64,000 bases of DNA from NCBI GenBank assembly GCA_014529385.2, contig CM043969.1:22255946-22319945 (forward strand). Direction: 5' to 3'. Numbering within the stretch: the first letter of the stretch is position 1; each line of letters begins with the position of its first letter. The position numbers were made by a program, and so were the translations under genes. Shown here in pieces: positions 35,213-47,726 of this stretch. Under the pieces are notes generated by a model, which searched no databases, was not told where the DNA came from, and worked only from the letters and a program-made list of their open reading frames with translations. This DNA is from Adiantum capillus-veneris. Its lineage: Eukaryota; Streptophyta; Polypodiopsida; Polypodiales; Pteridaceae.

Positions 35213-35537
35213 TTTACGTTTATTTAGATTTACGCTTATCTACGTTAGATCAAGTCCACGCAAGAATTACTTACGGTTTAGGGTTTAGAGTTAGACGAAC
35301 AGTGAAAAGATCTACTGTGAAAAGATGTTAAGATGTTGTGAAGTGCTACAGCTAGAGAAGAGGCAAAGGGGTTTTGTCCACTACATGCAGTATCATGTAG
35401 ACGTGGTTCTGTAGATTTCTTATACCCACAAATATAGGTATTGACCAATAAAGACGAGATTATAACCCGGTGGTTCTGATCTCCGTGCACCTCTAAACCG
35501 AGGTGTGCGGGGATTGCACATGACTAGAGAATGTGAG

Positions 35538-35598
<61 letters not shown>

Positions 35599-35660
35599 GA
35601 CGAAGAATGCCAATAGAATATTAAATTTGTTGTCCAGGTTATAAGATTTTTATCCTCATT
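35213..35660 (+). other. Region upstream of the CACTA transposase
   Basis: A further TTTACGTT/TTAGATT stretch, mixed sequence, and a (GA)n tract at 35542-35594 ending about 65 bp before the transposase ATG. The promoter must lie here, but I see no convincing TATA box. Confidence 0.4.
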
Positions 35661-37408
35661 ATGAGTAGTGACGAGGATGTGGGACCGTCCAACCGAAACA
35701 CCTATCTCTCAACGAGGGTCTTATGTCCTTGTAATCAATGCAAGCATGCTGTGCGATGGACAAGACGTGTTTCTTTGCAGCACATTCGCGAATTTGGCGA
35801 GTTCGATCCATCTATTATAGATCGAGTTGTTGCCAATTATAACTCGTCGGACTCTGACGCTGGCCAACAAGCAGCAATCTTGCAACCCAATAGACGTGTT
35901 TGCAGGCGCTTTGGTCAAGCAGCATATGTGAGGCCACAAGATGTAGCCTCTGACAGCTCGGGGGATGATCATGCAGAGCACATTCCCAATGAGGCAATGT
36001 TTGAGGCCGAGATTGATGAAATGATCGAGACGATCATGGATTCAGAAAGGCTTATCTATGATGATATGAAAAGTGAAGCCGATACGCCATTGTATAATGG
36101 AGCACGTATGTCTAGATTGAAAGCACTCCTGGTTCTTCTCAACATGCAGGCAAAGTTTGGATGGAGTGACACTAGCGTCACAGCACTTTTCAGGTGATCT
36201 ATTACAATTAGTTTACTTTAATAAAACTCTAAATGTATAATGATCTGATAGATTTTTACACAACTGTATCGTATTTTTATGTTGTGTAGATTGCTTAAAG
36301 AGCACATACTACCAGCTGACAATGTGATGCCAGATTCCCGAGATAAAGCAAGAAAGATTTTGCAAAACTTGGGGATGGATTACAATTCTATCCACGCTTG
36401 TCCTAATGACTGCATTCTTTTCAGAGGGGAATACATAGACATGGAGAAGTGTCCGAAATGTGATTCCAAAAGATATCGAGTAGATCTCCACGGGACAAAA
36501 ATTCCACAAAAGGTTTTGCGACATTTTCCTCTGCTTCCTCGCATCAAGCATTTCTTCGAATGTAAGTCCATGGCCGCCCTAGCATCATGGCATGAGGAGA
36601 ATAAATCTTCGGATGGTGTGCTACGAATTCCTGCAGATTGCGCAACCTGGAAACATATAGATGGAACATGGTCGGATTTTTCTAGGGAAGCTCGAAATTT
36701 ACGCTTAGGCCTGGCTATGGATGGCGTAAATCCATTTGGTCAAAGATCAACATCTTACAGTGTATGGCCCGTTGTCATCGTCAACTACAACATTCCCCCG
36801 TGGTTGACTACGAAGAAGGGGCACCTATGGCTAAGCTTGATTGTGCCAGGGCGATATAAAGTGGAGAATATGGATGTGTATCTTCGTCCACTATTGGAAG
36901 AGCTACAACAATTGTGGATTGGCATAGAGGTGGTGGATATGAGCCGACACACAGGACGACTGAATGCTTTGATCAGAGGCATTCTAATGTGGACCATGCA
37001 TGACTATCCTAGGCTAAGAGAATGCTCAGGTGATCTATTGACACTCCTGACTCAGACACTGTAAGTCTTGTTTTTTCCCATAGTTGATCTATTATCATGT
37101 GTATACATGCAGGGCTTCAAACAAGCGGATACAGAGCATGTGTCACATGTGGACCTAGACTAAATGCACGTAGGGCGCCCTCACTGAAGAAGCAAATCTA
37201 CGAAGGTCATCAAGCGTATCTTCCAGAGAATCATGTGTTACGTGACGGCTTTTTGGGAAGAGAGCCACCAAGGATGTCTGCACAAGCATGGTTAGAGCAT
37301 AAGGAGATGTGCGATGACGGATTGCCTCCAGGGATGAAGAGACTATCTCTATGGTACGAGTTACCATACTGGCCCCGACTCATGATCAATCACTTGCTCG
37401 ATCCAATG

Positions 37409-38907
37409 TGATGGCGGGAAAAAGAGTAGTGCAATCGGGTGGCCTCTGTACTCGTGCACACTCCACAAACCACGCCTCATGCAAACAAGCAAAGAACAAA
37501 ACAAAGGGGGCACCACCCTAAATTAAGAGGTTTAGGGACCTCACACATAGTGCACATAGGCAAGTGAGACTTCTGGCATTATGATGGCATCAAAACATAT
37601 GGCAAAACACATAGAAACGAAGCTTAGGGACCTTATGTAGCATATATATACACAAGACATCAGCTTAACAATACAACGGCATCTGATCATACATAACAAG
37701 GATATAGAGAAGCAAGCCAAGGATGGCATAATCCCTTGTCAAAAACAATCAACCCAGCAAGTAGGTATGATCCTACTAGCAACACATCAATACCTTAGAG
37801 AATGATGGTGAGGATGGTGGCCATGGAGCATGAGAGAAGACTCCTTATTTAGGTTTTAGGGCTAGTAATGTAGCATACTAGAGGGAGAGAGAGTAGAGCT
37901 CCATCCATAGCTCCTCGTTGTGAGCAATGTCGTCATAGCTTCGTTGCTTGGTGAAGTGGGTGAAGTGTTGGTTTTGAGTGAGAGAAGGCCTCCTTATATA
38001 GGTTTCTGAGAGGGTTTAGGATTAGGGATAAACATGATTAAATCCGCTGATTGGGGTTACTTTTTGCTTAGGGTGGTCAACAGATTGAGGTCACCTGATA
38101 TGTCACCATCAAGATATTCTCTAGAGTGATGTGAGAGGGGAGGGTAAATGCTGATTTTTCTGATTGTGACACATGGGGATAAGGCCTTGACCAGCATTTA
38201 AGAGCAGGTAAGGTGGCTGTTGAAACTGGAGGTTCTGCACATGTCAAGGGGGGACCTGCGGGGGGGGGGGGTGGTAGCTGGGTCCTCCTGAATATGAAAT
38301 TCTCAAAAAATCCTCAACCATGGCTTCTTTTGACATGTGTTCTTTGAAAAAATCAGCATGTCTCTTTTCAACTCAAAAGTCTTTATCCCTGTTGACTCAC
38401 CTTTACCATAAGATTTTCTCCTTTTCTCCTCCTGTAACTGCATTGTTGATGCCCAATCACTGCTTCTAGTAACAGTGAACTGTTACCTACCAAATACTTA
38501 TGGTGCAGTAAAAAATATTTACCATGGGTAAAAAAAGTTACTGTAGGTAAAAAGTGATTTGTATTTACCATGAAGGTGAAAAATATTTACTGTAGGTAAA
38601 AAATATTTACTGTCGATAAAAAGTGAAAACGGAGTATGCTGTGCTGTGAGTCCACACGAACATCCTCATCTAAATTTCACTAGAAATTCACACCTAGAAT
38701 GGGCTATTCTGTAAGATATAGGTTGTTGGCATGCATAAGAGCTCGTTCCCACGTATCTTCTGTCCATGGCACTTTTTACTCTTTGGTGCTTGTGAAGTAG
38801 ATTTTTCTTCTCTTTTGAGATCCCTTGGACTAGAGTATTCTCAGCTCCCCAACAACTAACTGTGCCTTTATTGCATCTTCAGAAGGGGTCCTAAAAACCA
38901 TGCATCA
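37409..38907 (-). repeat. 3' LTR of Tat element
   Basis: 1499 bp. On the plus strand it starts TGATGGCGGG and ends CCATGCATCA. An intact TATA box reads CTATATAAGG on the minus strand at 37992-38001. Confidence 0.95.
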
Positions 38908-38925
38908 TATAGCCCTCCCCCTTGA
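38908..38925 (-). promoter_or_regulatory. Polypurine tract of Tat element
   Basis: The minus strand reads AAGGGGGAGGGCTATA directly before the 3' LTR, the expected plus-strand primer. Confidence 0.85.
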
Positions 38926-39258
38926 GCTAGAGGTATTTGATGCCTCTAGCTGTAGGTTGTGCTACAATAGGGTTCTCTTGAATACTTACCCACCTGGTAC
39001 CAATTGAATTTGCCATGTTACTGCTTTCTTGGCTGATGCACCCTGTTTAGTCCTTTCTGATGAATAATTGTATCCATCCATGACTAACAACTGGTCTCCT
39101 AGACCCTTGAAAGCCATACCCCATCCATTGTCAATATCCGCTTTCACTGGTAGCATTCTCTTTTTTTTCTTTTTTTCTTCTCTTTTTTTCCTTTTTTTTT
39201 TCTTTTTTTTTGTCTTCTCTTTTTTTTTTTTGAAACGACTATGTACATGATTGTTACC
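38926..39258 (-). other. 3' untranslated region of Tat element
   Basis: No ORF. A T-rich plus-strand run (39158-39232), A-rich in the element's sense, lies between the integrase stop and the PPT. Confidence 0.6.
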
Positions 39259-42200
39259 TTAGTTGGAGCTCGAATATGATGAGCTCTCCTCTGAACCATC
39301 CTTAGCATTGATTTCACCAGCATATGGCTGTGAAAGACGACATTGGTAGGCCTTCAATCGCCAACCATTTATCGGGGTCTGATGTACCTTACCATCTAGG
39401 TTACCTAGTTGGTAACTACCATTTGAGAACCTCTGTATCACTACAAAAGGGCCTTCCCACTTAAGCAAGAACTTACCATCCTTCCTGCGATCAAAGCGAT
39501 TGTCGTACCTGAGCACTAAAGAACCTTCCTTGATACCTTTCTTGACAAGGTTGCGATTGAACTTCTTTCGTTTCTTCTCTGCCTGGGCTGCATAGTACTT
39601 CACTGCTGACTCTCGATCTAGCCCTAACCTCTCCAAATCAATGATTCTTCCTTCCACCTGCTTCTCTTGACTATCCTCTTGATGTGCTTTTAGAACTCGG
39701 AGTCTCGCTAGCTCCACTTCTATAGGCAATAGGGCCTCTTGCCCGTAAACCAAGTGAAAAGGTGTATACCCCATGGATGTTTTAAAGGATGTTCTGTAGG
39801 CCCAAAGTGCTGCATCTAGGTGTTTGTCCCATGCCTTAGGATGTAAATGCACTTGCTTAGTGATGATTTTACATATAAGACCATTTACCTTTTCCACAAG
39901 ACCATTGCACTAAGGGTAGTATGGTGTAGAGTGCCTGCGCTTGATTTTTAACTTGCTCATCAATTGCCCGACTAAATCAGCTCGAAATCCCGGTCCCCTA
40001 TCCGAGAGAATCTCCAAAGGTGTGCCAAAATGGCAAAAAAGGCATTCAAAAATGAAATCACTCACGTCCTTGGCTGTGATGCGCTTTGTGGGACGAGCTT
40101 CTGCCCATCTGGTCATGTACTCCACCCCCATAATGTACTCCACCCCCATAATGATGTATTCCTTCCCTGATTGAGTGCAAGGTAGTGGCCCTATTGCATC
40201 TATCCCCCATTTTTCAAATGGCCCATAGGTTTTGATTGGATGCTGATTTTCATGGGTAAGACGCCTTGGTCTAGCTTTTTGGCAAACCTCACATGTGCGG
40301 CACCAATGTTGTACATCTCGATGGAGGCTTGGCCACGTGAACCCTGCTTGTAAAATCTTTCTGCTAGTAATCTCTTGTGTAAAGTGGCCACCACACACAC
40401 CTTCATGACAACTAAAAAAAATATCCTTTATCTCTTGGGATGCAGGAACTCTCCTTAAGACAACATCTTTCCCTCTACAATAAAAGTCCTCATTCACTAA
40501 GCTATAGCTGGTAGCCTTTTTTGCCAACCACCTACGTTCACTTTTACTCATACCAGAGGGTGCTTCACAATGCTCAAGAAAGTAAAGTAAATCATGCAGC
40601 TCCTCCTTTCCCTGGTATAAAGAACTTTTCACAAGGATAGCACCTACTATGAGAGTTTGTAGTTCTTCACCTACTAAGGCATCTGCTTCTCGATTTTGAT
40701 CTCTAGGTACAAAGTGCACTCGAACTTCTTTAAAACCCTTCAACAAGGCCTTTGCTTCCCTCATCTTAACAGACAATTTGTCATTTTTACAGGCCCATAC
40801 ACCAACCATTTGCTTAACAATCAACATGGAGTCACCAAAAACATTTAGCTTTGTGATGCCCTGAGAAAGACAACATTGCAACCCTAAAACAAGGGCATGG
40901 TACTCTGCCTCATTGTTAGAATGAACCTCTTTTAGATGAAACCCTTTTGCAAAGATCTTCTCCTTCTCTGGACCTAACATTACTATGCCTGCTGATGCCT
41001 TGTCTTTGGTCCTCTTGTAAGCCCCATCAAAATACAAACTGTGTACTCCCAGTAGAACTTCAGGCTCCGGGATAGGCGGTACCTTACTAGGTGCCTCTTT
41101 CTTGGCCTTCTCATAACACCTTTTTGTGAGGACATCTGCCAAACAAGCACGGGTGGAATCCTCTACGTGTAGTGCGTAGTCAAACTCTTGAAGCTGCACC
41201 ACCCACTTTGCTATTCTTTGAGACAATTCCATGTGTTGTAGGGCATATGGAAAAACCTCCTCAGTTGTGATCACCACAAATTGTCTCGGAAGTAAGTAAG
41301 CCTGAAACTTCTCCACTGCAAACTTAAGAGCTAGCACCAATTGCTCAGTTGCGCTGAAACCCTTTTCAGCAGCTGTCATCACTCTACTAGAGAAGTAGAC
41401 TGGTCTCATGAGAGATGTCTTTGGGTCTTTTTGCATCAAGGCAACTCCTAGAGCTTCTGGACCTACACTAGGATTTACATAGAATAATTCACCCCATGTG
41501 GGTTGTAGGACGACAGGCAATGAGCTCAAAATGGTTTTAACTTCTTGAAAGCACCTTTCACCCTCCTCACTCCATGTCAATGTAGTGTGTTTAGTGAGCT
41601 GCTGCAAAGGATAGATTGCCTGAGAAAGGAGATGTATGAATCGTCCCATGTAGCGAACCTTTTGAATGAAGGAGACTAGTTGCTTCACGTTTGAAGGAGT
41701 AGGTAAAGATAACAATGTCTTTACCTTTTCAGGGTCAGCCTCAATACCATCTTGAGACACAACATGGCCTAGTAGAGTGACGTTGCTCTCACCTATGTGG
41801 CACTTGTCTTTATTCAATTGCCCACCCAATTGGGCCAGACGGGTGAAACCTTCATCAACCTTGGACAGATGTACTTCCCTAGAGCTGTAAATGCAAAAAT
41901 CATCAATGAAGACTAGTATGGACTTACCAAAGTAAGGTTGAAACACCAAGTTCATAAACCTCTGGAAAGTAGCATTAGTTAAACCAAAAGGCATAACTCT
42001 ATAAGCAAAACACCCCCAAGGTGTTATGAAGGTAGTCTTTCTTTGGTCTTCATCTGCAATTCTGATTTGGAAGTAGCATGAGTACCCATCACACACTGTG
42101 TACCTTTCATGACCAGCCACTTCATTTAGTATTTCATCTTGAAAAGGCAAAGGAAAATGGTCCCTTTTTGTGGCTGCGTTTAGAGGCTTGTAATCCACAC

Positions 42201-44466
42201 ATACCCTCCACTTCCCATTTTTCTTTGGTGCTACCACAACTGGAGACACCCACTCAGAATCTTCCACTGGGTAGATAAATCCTGCCTTGAGTAATCTTTT
42301 TACTTCTTTTAAGAGTGCATCTTGTTGCACTAGCCCTAATCTCCTTAGCCTTTGCACCACTGGTTTGGCACCTTCCTTTAATTGGATATGGTGTTGGGTT
42401 ACCGTCACTCCTTTAATGTGCTCGTAATCAGTTATAAAGAGGCCAGCATGCTTCTTTAGTACCTGCAAATAGGGTTCTCTCTCTTCTTCTAGTAGGTCCT
42501 TAGCTAGCATCTCCTCTAAGCTTGTGGCTTCTTCCTTGTTTAGAGAGTCTTGACCACCTTCTCCTTCTGGGTTTGGCAGTATTATACCCATGACTTCCAA
42601 AGAGCTAGCATCCTCCTCAGATGACTCATCCTCAGATGAAGAGCAGCTGCTTGTGCTCCATTCATCCATAGAAGTCTCCATCTCTAGGTCTTGTTGTCTA
42701 CCCTGCTTCATGTCATACACAATTTTTTGTTGCTTGCCACCTACCTTATGATTTGGTCGCAACTCAAGGGAACCTGTCTCCCAATCTTGCCTAGCTTTCA
42801 TAGCCATAAGCCAAGGTCTTCCAAGGATTAGCGGATAGCCCTCCCCCTTAGTTGGGATCACATAAGCATCAATTGAGATTGCCACACCAAAAGCTGAAAC
42901 CTTCACTCCATTAACCTTTCCCACACAAGCCACCCTTACAATATTTTCCATCTTAGCTTGTAAGGAAGTTTGCTCGTTTACTTCCAAACCCAACCTGTGC
43001 ATTAATTTCTCTGTCATAACACAAATCTCGGCTCCACCATCTACGTACACATTGGAGACTCGCCGACTCTTAATCTCTGCATCAATGACTGGCATGATAT
43101 CCTTCATGCCTCTTGCACTAATAGACCCAACTGACTTTGCCTTAGCCCTGCTGGTGCTGACCATCTTAGACAAGGTTCTACGCATCTTTGGGGAAAGGTG
43201 GAGGAGTTGCTGCCATGAAATCTTTGGTCCTTGCTTACTCACATCTGCTACCAGGTCGTAAGGTATGGATCCTACCCCAAGTGGAAAGTCTTCTACTCCT
43301 ATGTGCCTCCTTGACCTACTCTTCCTTTTCTTGTCTCCTATCACTTGGGAGGAACCCTCATTCCCTTTATCCAGCTCTGAAGCTTCCATTTCATCAGTTC
43401 TTTGTCTCCTAACTCTCTTTATTGGCATGGCAGCAGCTTCCTCCATTTTTTCTTTCCCTTTATCCTTACCATTGTCAAGACTTATGACAGAGACAGCCCT
43501 GTCCTCGCCTCCCGATGGTAGTGGAGGGATCTCTGCTAGTGCTTGTGGTGGTGGAGGAGGGGGTCTCAATATTTGGATTGGTGGAGCCACGTGTGCATTT
43601 TGTCCATTTAGTGGCCTAGCTCGAGGAGGAGTGACTTGCTGGCGAGGAGGCCGTCTTTGATTACCATTTCCTTGATAGCGTCGTGGATGGGGGCAATAAT
43701 ACATGCCGTGACCTACCTCTCCATAGTTGTAGAAAATGTACGCACGTGCTTGCCTTTGTCCTTCTTGTCTATTTCGTTCATTTCCTGGCTGGGGAGCCCT
43801 TACACCTTGAACCAGATTGATGGACAGGATCTCTAGTTGATTGGTGATTTGTTGAAGTAATTCTTGTTGAGAGGACTCTTGGTATGTTGCTCCTGTCCCT
43901 GCTACTACCCTTGCCGTAGGTTGAGCTAGCGGTGGAGGCTCCATTCCCCCTTGTAGTTGAGCTTGGAATTTTAACTTCCTATCCTTCTCCCTTGCATAAG
44001 TCATAGCTTTATCAAAGGTATCTGGGAATTTACCTTTTACCTTTTCTCGAAGGATGGGGTAAAGCCCTGCTAGGAAACAGTCCTTCTTTAGGCATTCTGG
44101 CGCCCTTTCTCCTTCACCTAGTGATGCACACCATTTCTCCCACAGGTTGGAAAACTTTCCTTCATAGCTTCTATAGTCATTGGGTGATGTTTGGCGTAGC
44201 TCTAAGAGCTGTCTCCATATCTCCTCTGGAGGCTCATGGCGGTGAAGTTCTTCGATGAAGGCCATCTTTAAGGACTCCCAGTCTCTTCTTTCTTCAAGTG
44301 CCAAAGTTTGATACCATAATTTTGCACCTTCCCTCAAGACCAAAGGAAAGGCCCTTAACTTAGTGGCTTCGTCATCCCTTCCCGATACCAGATAGGCCAT
44401 TTCTAAATTATCCAAAAAGTCTGGAGCAACCTCCCCGGGCTTACCATAAAAATTAGGGAAGGCCAT
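39259..44466 (-). pseudogene. Tat gag-pol polyprotein with one internal stop
   Basis: The frame runs from ATG at 44466 (MAFPNFYGKPG); codons upstream of it end at a nearby TAA. Gag covers residues 1-240. Its knuckle (near 250) reads FYNYGEVGHGMYYC, so the first two Cys of C-x2-C-x4-H-x4-C are lost. Protease VDGGAE lies near 474, RT with FGLTNAT and FIDDF near 850. The first RNase H has Asn where the first Asp belongs (VNPSVG) and TTEE for TDH, so it is probably inactive. The second RNase H keeps all four acids (LYFDGAY near 1144, NNEAEY, GDSMLIV, NREADAL). Integrase has WGIDAIG (near 1424), LSDRGPGF (near 1488) and, past a TAG at 39910-39912 (from CAG, YYPQ in relatives), GLVEKVN. The C-terminus has the GPF motif WEGPFVV and no chromodomain. 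Confidence 0.93.
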
Positions 44467-44801
44467 AAGTGAGAGAGTAAACAATTACACAAACATCTCC
44501 AATTTATTTTAAAATAGAGTATGGTAATTACAATTTGGAGCTTTAGCACAACTTAGCTCAAAATAGGATGAAGATCGACACATCAAAGGAATGGTAATAG
44601 TCTAGTAAGGGTAGAATGACAGGATGAGGAGAGTGCGAGATTTCCCCAAGTCTCTCGGCTCCAAACAACAGGGCTATTCTTTGCTGATAAAAGATTTTTC
44701 TATCAATACAAATATTCACACGGATATGACGCACAAAATGGAAAGGAAACATGCGGGGATCATCATTCTCATTATTGGCATCCATACTTACACACAAGAG
44801 C
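44467..44801 (-). other. Spacer between upstream ORF and gag in Tat element
   Basis: Contains a stop just before the gag ATG and a 79-codon minus frame (44797-44558) without motifs. Confidence 0.4.
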
Positions 44802-45770
44802 CTAGCTTAGTTGCACCACCTTGGGACCAATGAGCCTGATTAGCCACAGAAGGTGAGCACCTTGGATCACTTCGACTCTTCGTGATGCATCTGTGAAGAC
44901 GTAAGGCGTGATGGCAGCACTTTGTACAATGCTGATCCTTTTAGCAAGCAACAATTGGATGTTATTACCATAATCAGCATGACGAATGAAAGTGACACCA
45001 TTAATGTGCAGCACATCATCAACTAAGATAGTTTCCTTAGATTGAGATAACTTCTTGAAAATTAGCAGCAAAGGTAGGGCAGGGAGGCTTTTCACCCGGT
45101 CTCCAAAGCACTTTGGACAATATCCAAAGTGATCTTCACGCGGACAGGAGGTTGGCTTGGGATTGGTGGTGTCTAGATTCACAAAGTGCACTGGGAGCAC
45201 TCGCAGACGGGCGGCAATCTTGTAGGCAAGCCTTCGCCTCTTTGCTTCAGGAGGATTTAGGGGTGAGAGTCGTGGTTGCAAGTTGGAGGTTGAAGTTGGT
45301 TGCTCACTAGCCTTTTTCTTGCCTGTAGTGGTCATGTAATCCCTTATTAATGAGATTAAGCCAAATGTTACCTTACGCTCGAGCACGCACTGCGGCCTTC
45401 GGCCACTTAGGTGTAGAGGTGATCTTCCTCCTCTTAGTCGGCTCCTCAGGAAAGAGAGGTTTGGTGATGCTTTCTCTTCCCTTAATGTGTGTCACAGTAC
45501 CTTCGTGTATGTTGATGTAGAATATTTCAAGCTCGTGTGCGTTGGAGGTTTCTGGAGCACTCATAGGTTGAGAGGAGAGGTATATCAAGCTCTTCTTCTC
45601 ACTCTCCTTCGTTGGCGACGATCACGAACAAGGCATGTAGAAGAACTTACTTCTTGAATTTCAATGACACTGCAACCTGGTAACAAGACCTCGATGAAAG
45701 CTTTTAAGGCCTCTAAAGCCTCCTCCTCTTCTGTTCTCCAATTTGCAAACTCCTCACGCCATTCGTCCAT
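44802..45770 (-). pseudogene. Open region upstream of gag in Tat element (ORF1-like)
   Basis: Three overlapping open segments cover the leader: 45770-45585 (ATG start, MDEWREEFANWRTEEEEALE), 45588-45373 and 45386-44802. The first and third share a frame and the middle one is shifted. The second and third have no ATG at their starts, so they look like one frame of about 320 codons carrying two compensating frameshifts. Composition is ordinary. The last part has CPREDHFGYCPKCFGD (a CxxC pair) and a Lys/Arg-rich PEAKRRRLAYKIAARLR. Ogre elements of the Tat group carry an extra ORF of unknown role before gag, and this sits in the same place. I recognise no family. Confidence 0.5.
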
Positions 45771-45822
45771 GTTGTAGATTGCACATCTTCATTGCTTGTG
45801 GACTGAAGGTCTGTGTAGCCCT

Positions 45823-45839
45823 CCTCCGTGGGGGCACCA
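45823..45839 (-). promoter_or_regulatory. Primer-binding site of Tat element
   Basis: Three bases after the 5' LTR end the minus strand reads TGGTGCCCCCACGGAGG. The leading TGG pairs with a tRNA CCA end. I cannot name the tRNA; it is not the initiator-Met site. Confidence 0.65.
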
Positions 45840-45842
45840 AAA

Positions 45843-47338
45843 TGATGGCGGGAAAAAGAGCAGTGCAATCGGGTGGCCTCTGTACTCGTGCACACTCCAC
45901 AAACCACGCCTCATGCAAACAAGCAAAGAACAAAACAAAGGGGGCACCACCCTAAATTAAGAGGTTTAGGGACCTCACACATAGTGCACATAGGCAAGTG
46001 AGACTTCTGGCATTATGATGGCATCAAAACATATGGAAAAACACATAGAAATGAAGCTTAGGGACCTTATGTAGCATATATATACACAAGACATCAGCTT
46101 AACAATACAACGGCATCTGATCATACATAACAAGGATATAGAGAAGCAAGCCAAGGATGGCATAATCCCTTGTCAAAAACAATCAACCCAGCAAGTAGGT
46201 ATGATCCTACTAGCAACACATCAATACCTTAGAGAATGATGGCGAGGATGGTGGCCATGGAGCATGAGAGAAGACTCCTTATTTAGGTTTTAGGGCTAGT
46301 AATGTAGCATACTCGAGGGAGAGAGAGTAGAGCTCCATCCATAGCTCCTCGTTGTGAGCAATGTCGTCATAGCTTCGTTGCTTGGTGAAGTGGGTGAAGT
46401 GTTGGTTTTGAGTGAGAGAAGGCCTCCTTATGTAGGTTTCTGAGAGGGTTTAGGATTAGGGATAAACATGCTTAAATCCGCTGATTGGGGTTACTTTTTG
46501 ATTAGGGTGGTCAACAGATTGAGGTCACTTGATATGTCACCATCAAGATATTCTCTAGAGTGATGTGAGAGGGGAGGGTAAATGCTGATTTTTCTGATTG
46601 TGACACATGGGGATAAGGCCTTGACCAGCATTTAAGAGCAGGTAAGGTGGTTGTTGAAACTGGAGGTTCTGCACATGTCAGGGGGGGACCTGCGGGGGGG
46701 GGTGGCAGCTGGGTCCTCCTGAATATCAAATTCTCAAAAAATCCTCAACCATGGCTTCTTTTGACATGTGTTCTTTGAAAAAATCAGCATGTCTCTTTTC
46801 AACTCAAAAGTCTTTATCCCTGTTGAATCACCTTTACCATAAGATTTTCTCCTTTTCTCCTCCTGTAACTGCATTGTTGATGCCCAATCACTGCTTCTAG
46901 TAACAGTGAACTATTACCTACCAAATACTTATGGTGCATTAAAAAATATTTACCATGGGTAAAAAAAGTTATTGTAGGTAAAAAGTGATTTGTATTTACC
47001 ATGAAGGTGAAAAATATTTACTGCAGGTAAAAAATATTTACTGTCTATAAAAAGTGAAAACGGAGTATGCTGTGCTGTGAGTCCACACGAACATCCTCGT
47101 GTAAATTTCACTAGAAATTCACACCTAGAATGGGCTATTCTGTAAGATATAGGTTGTAGGCATGCATAAGAGCTCGTTCCCACGTATCTTCTATCCATGG
47201 CACTTTTTACTCTTTGGTGCTTGTGAAGTAGATTTTTCTTCTCTTTCGAGATCCCTTGGACTAGAGTATCCTCATCTCCCCAACAACTGACTGTGCCTTT
47301 ATCGCATCTTCAGAAGGGGTCCTAAAAACCATGCATCA
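45843..47338 (-). repeat. 5' LTR of Tat element
   Basis: 1496 bp, partner of 37409-38907. Here the promoter TATA box has changed: the minus strand reads CTACATAAGG at 46426-46435 where the other LTR has CTATATAAGG. Confidence 0.95.
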
Positions 47339-47652
47339 CAATGCACATATTCAAGAATGTGGGTAATCTACTATGGGACCATCTGACCGGCAAGAAAGAT
47401 ACTTCGGGAGCCAGAGTTGACCTTAGAAATGTGGATCGTATGGAGCAATATTGGCCGCAAACAGCGTTTGATGGATCGATAAAACTCCCTAAAGCACCAT
47501 GGATTTTCACAAGAGCCCAAGAACGCAAAGTAAAAGAGACCATTCGATCTTTGCGGACCCCCACTGGCGTAATGCACTCGCTCTGAACGTGTTTTACTAA
47601 AGAAGGAAAGCTTACCGGTTTGAAGTCACACGATTGGCATAAAATGTGTCAG

Positions 47653-47726
47653 GTACGTTCATAGTGGACTTTAATATCATTGCATAAAATGTGGACTTTA
47701 ATATCATTGCTGCACATACTTTACAG
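47653..47726 (+). other. Intron 3 of CACTA transposase with internal duplication
   Basis: The intron runs from GTACGT to TTTACAG and contains GTGGACTTTAATATCATTGC twice, separated by ATAAAAT. Confidence 0.8.

Larger units (their letters stand above)
37409..47338 (-). mobile_element. Tat-type Ty3/gypsy retrotransposon, 9.93 kb
   Basis: Minus orientation, flanked by the duplication CAATG (37404-37408 and 47339-47343). LTRs are 45843-47338 (5' LTR of the element) and 37409-38907 (3' LTR), both TG...CA. By eye they differ at about 28 positions in 1.5 kb (about 98% identity). Order on the minus strand: PBS, open region upstream of gag, gag-pro-RT-RH-second RH-integrase in one frame, PPT. A second, archaeal-type RNase H between RH and integrase defines the Tat lineage. 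The element interrupts exon 3 of the CACTA transposase. Confidence 0.95.

Noticed and set aside
43265-43660. 131-codon plus frame inside Tat gag-pol
   Set aside because: Antisense shadow of the polyprotein; Ser/Gly-rich from the opposite strand's codons.
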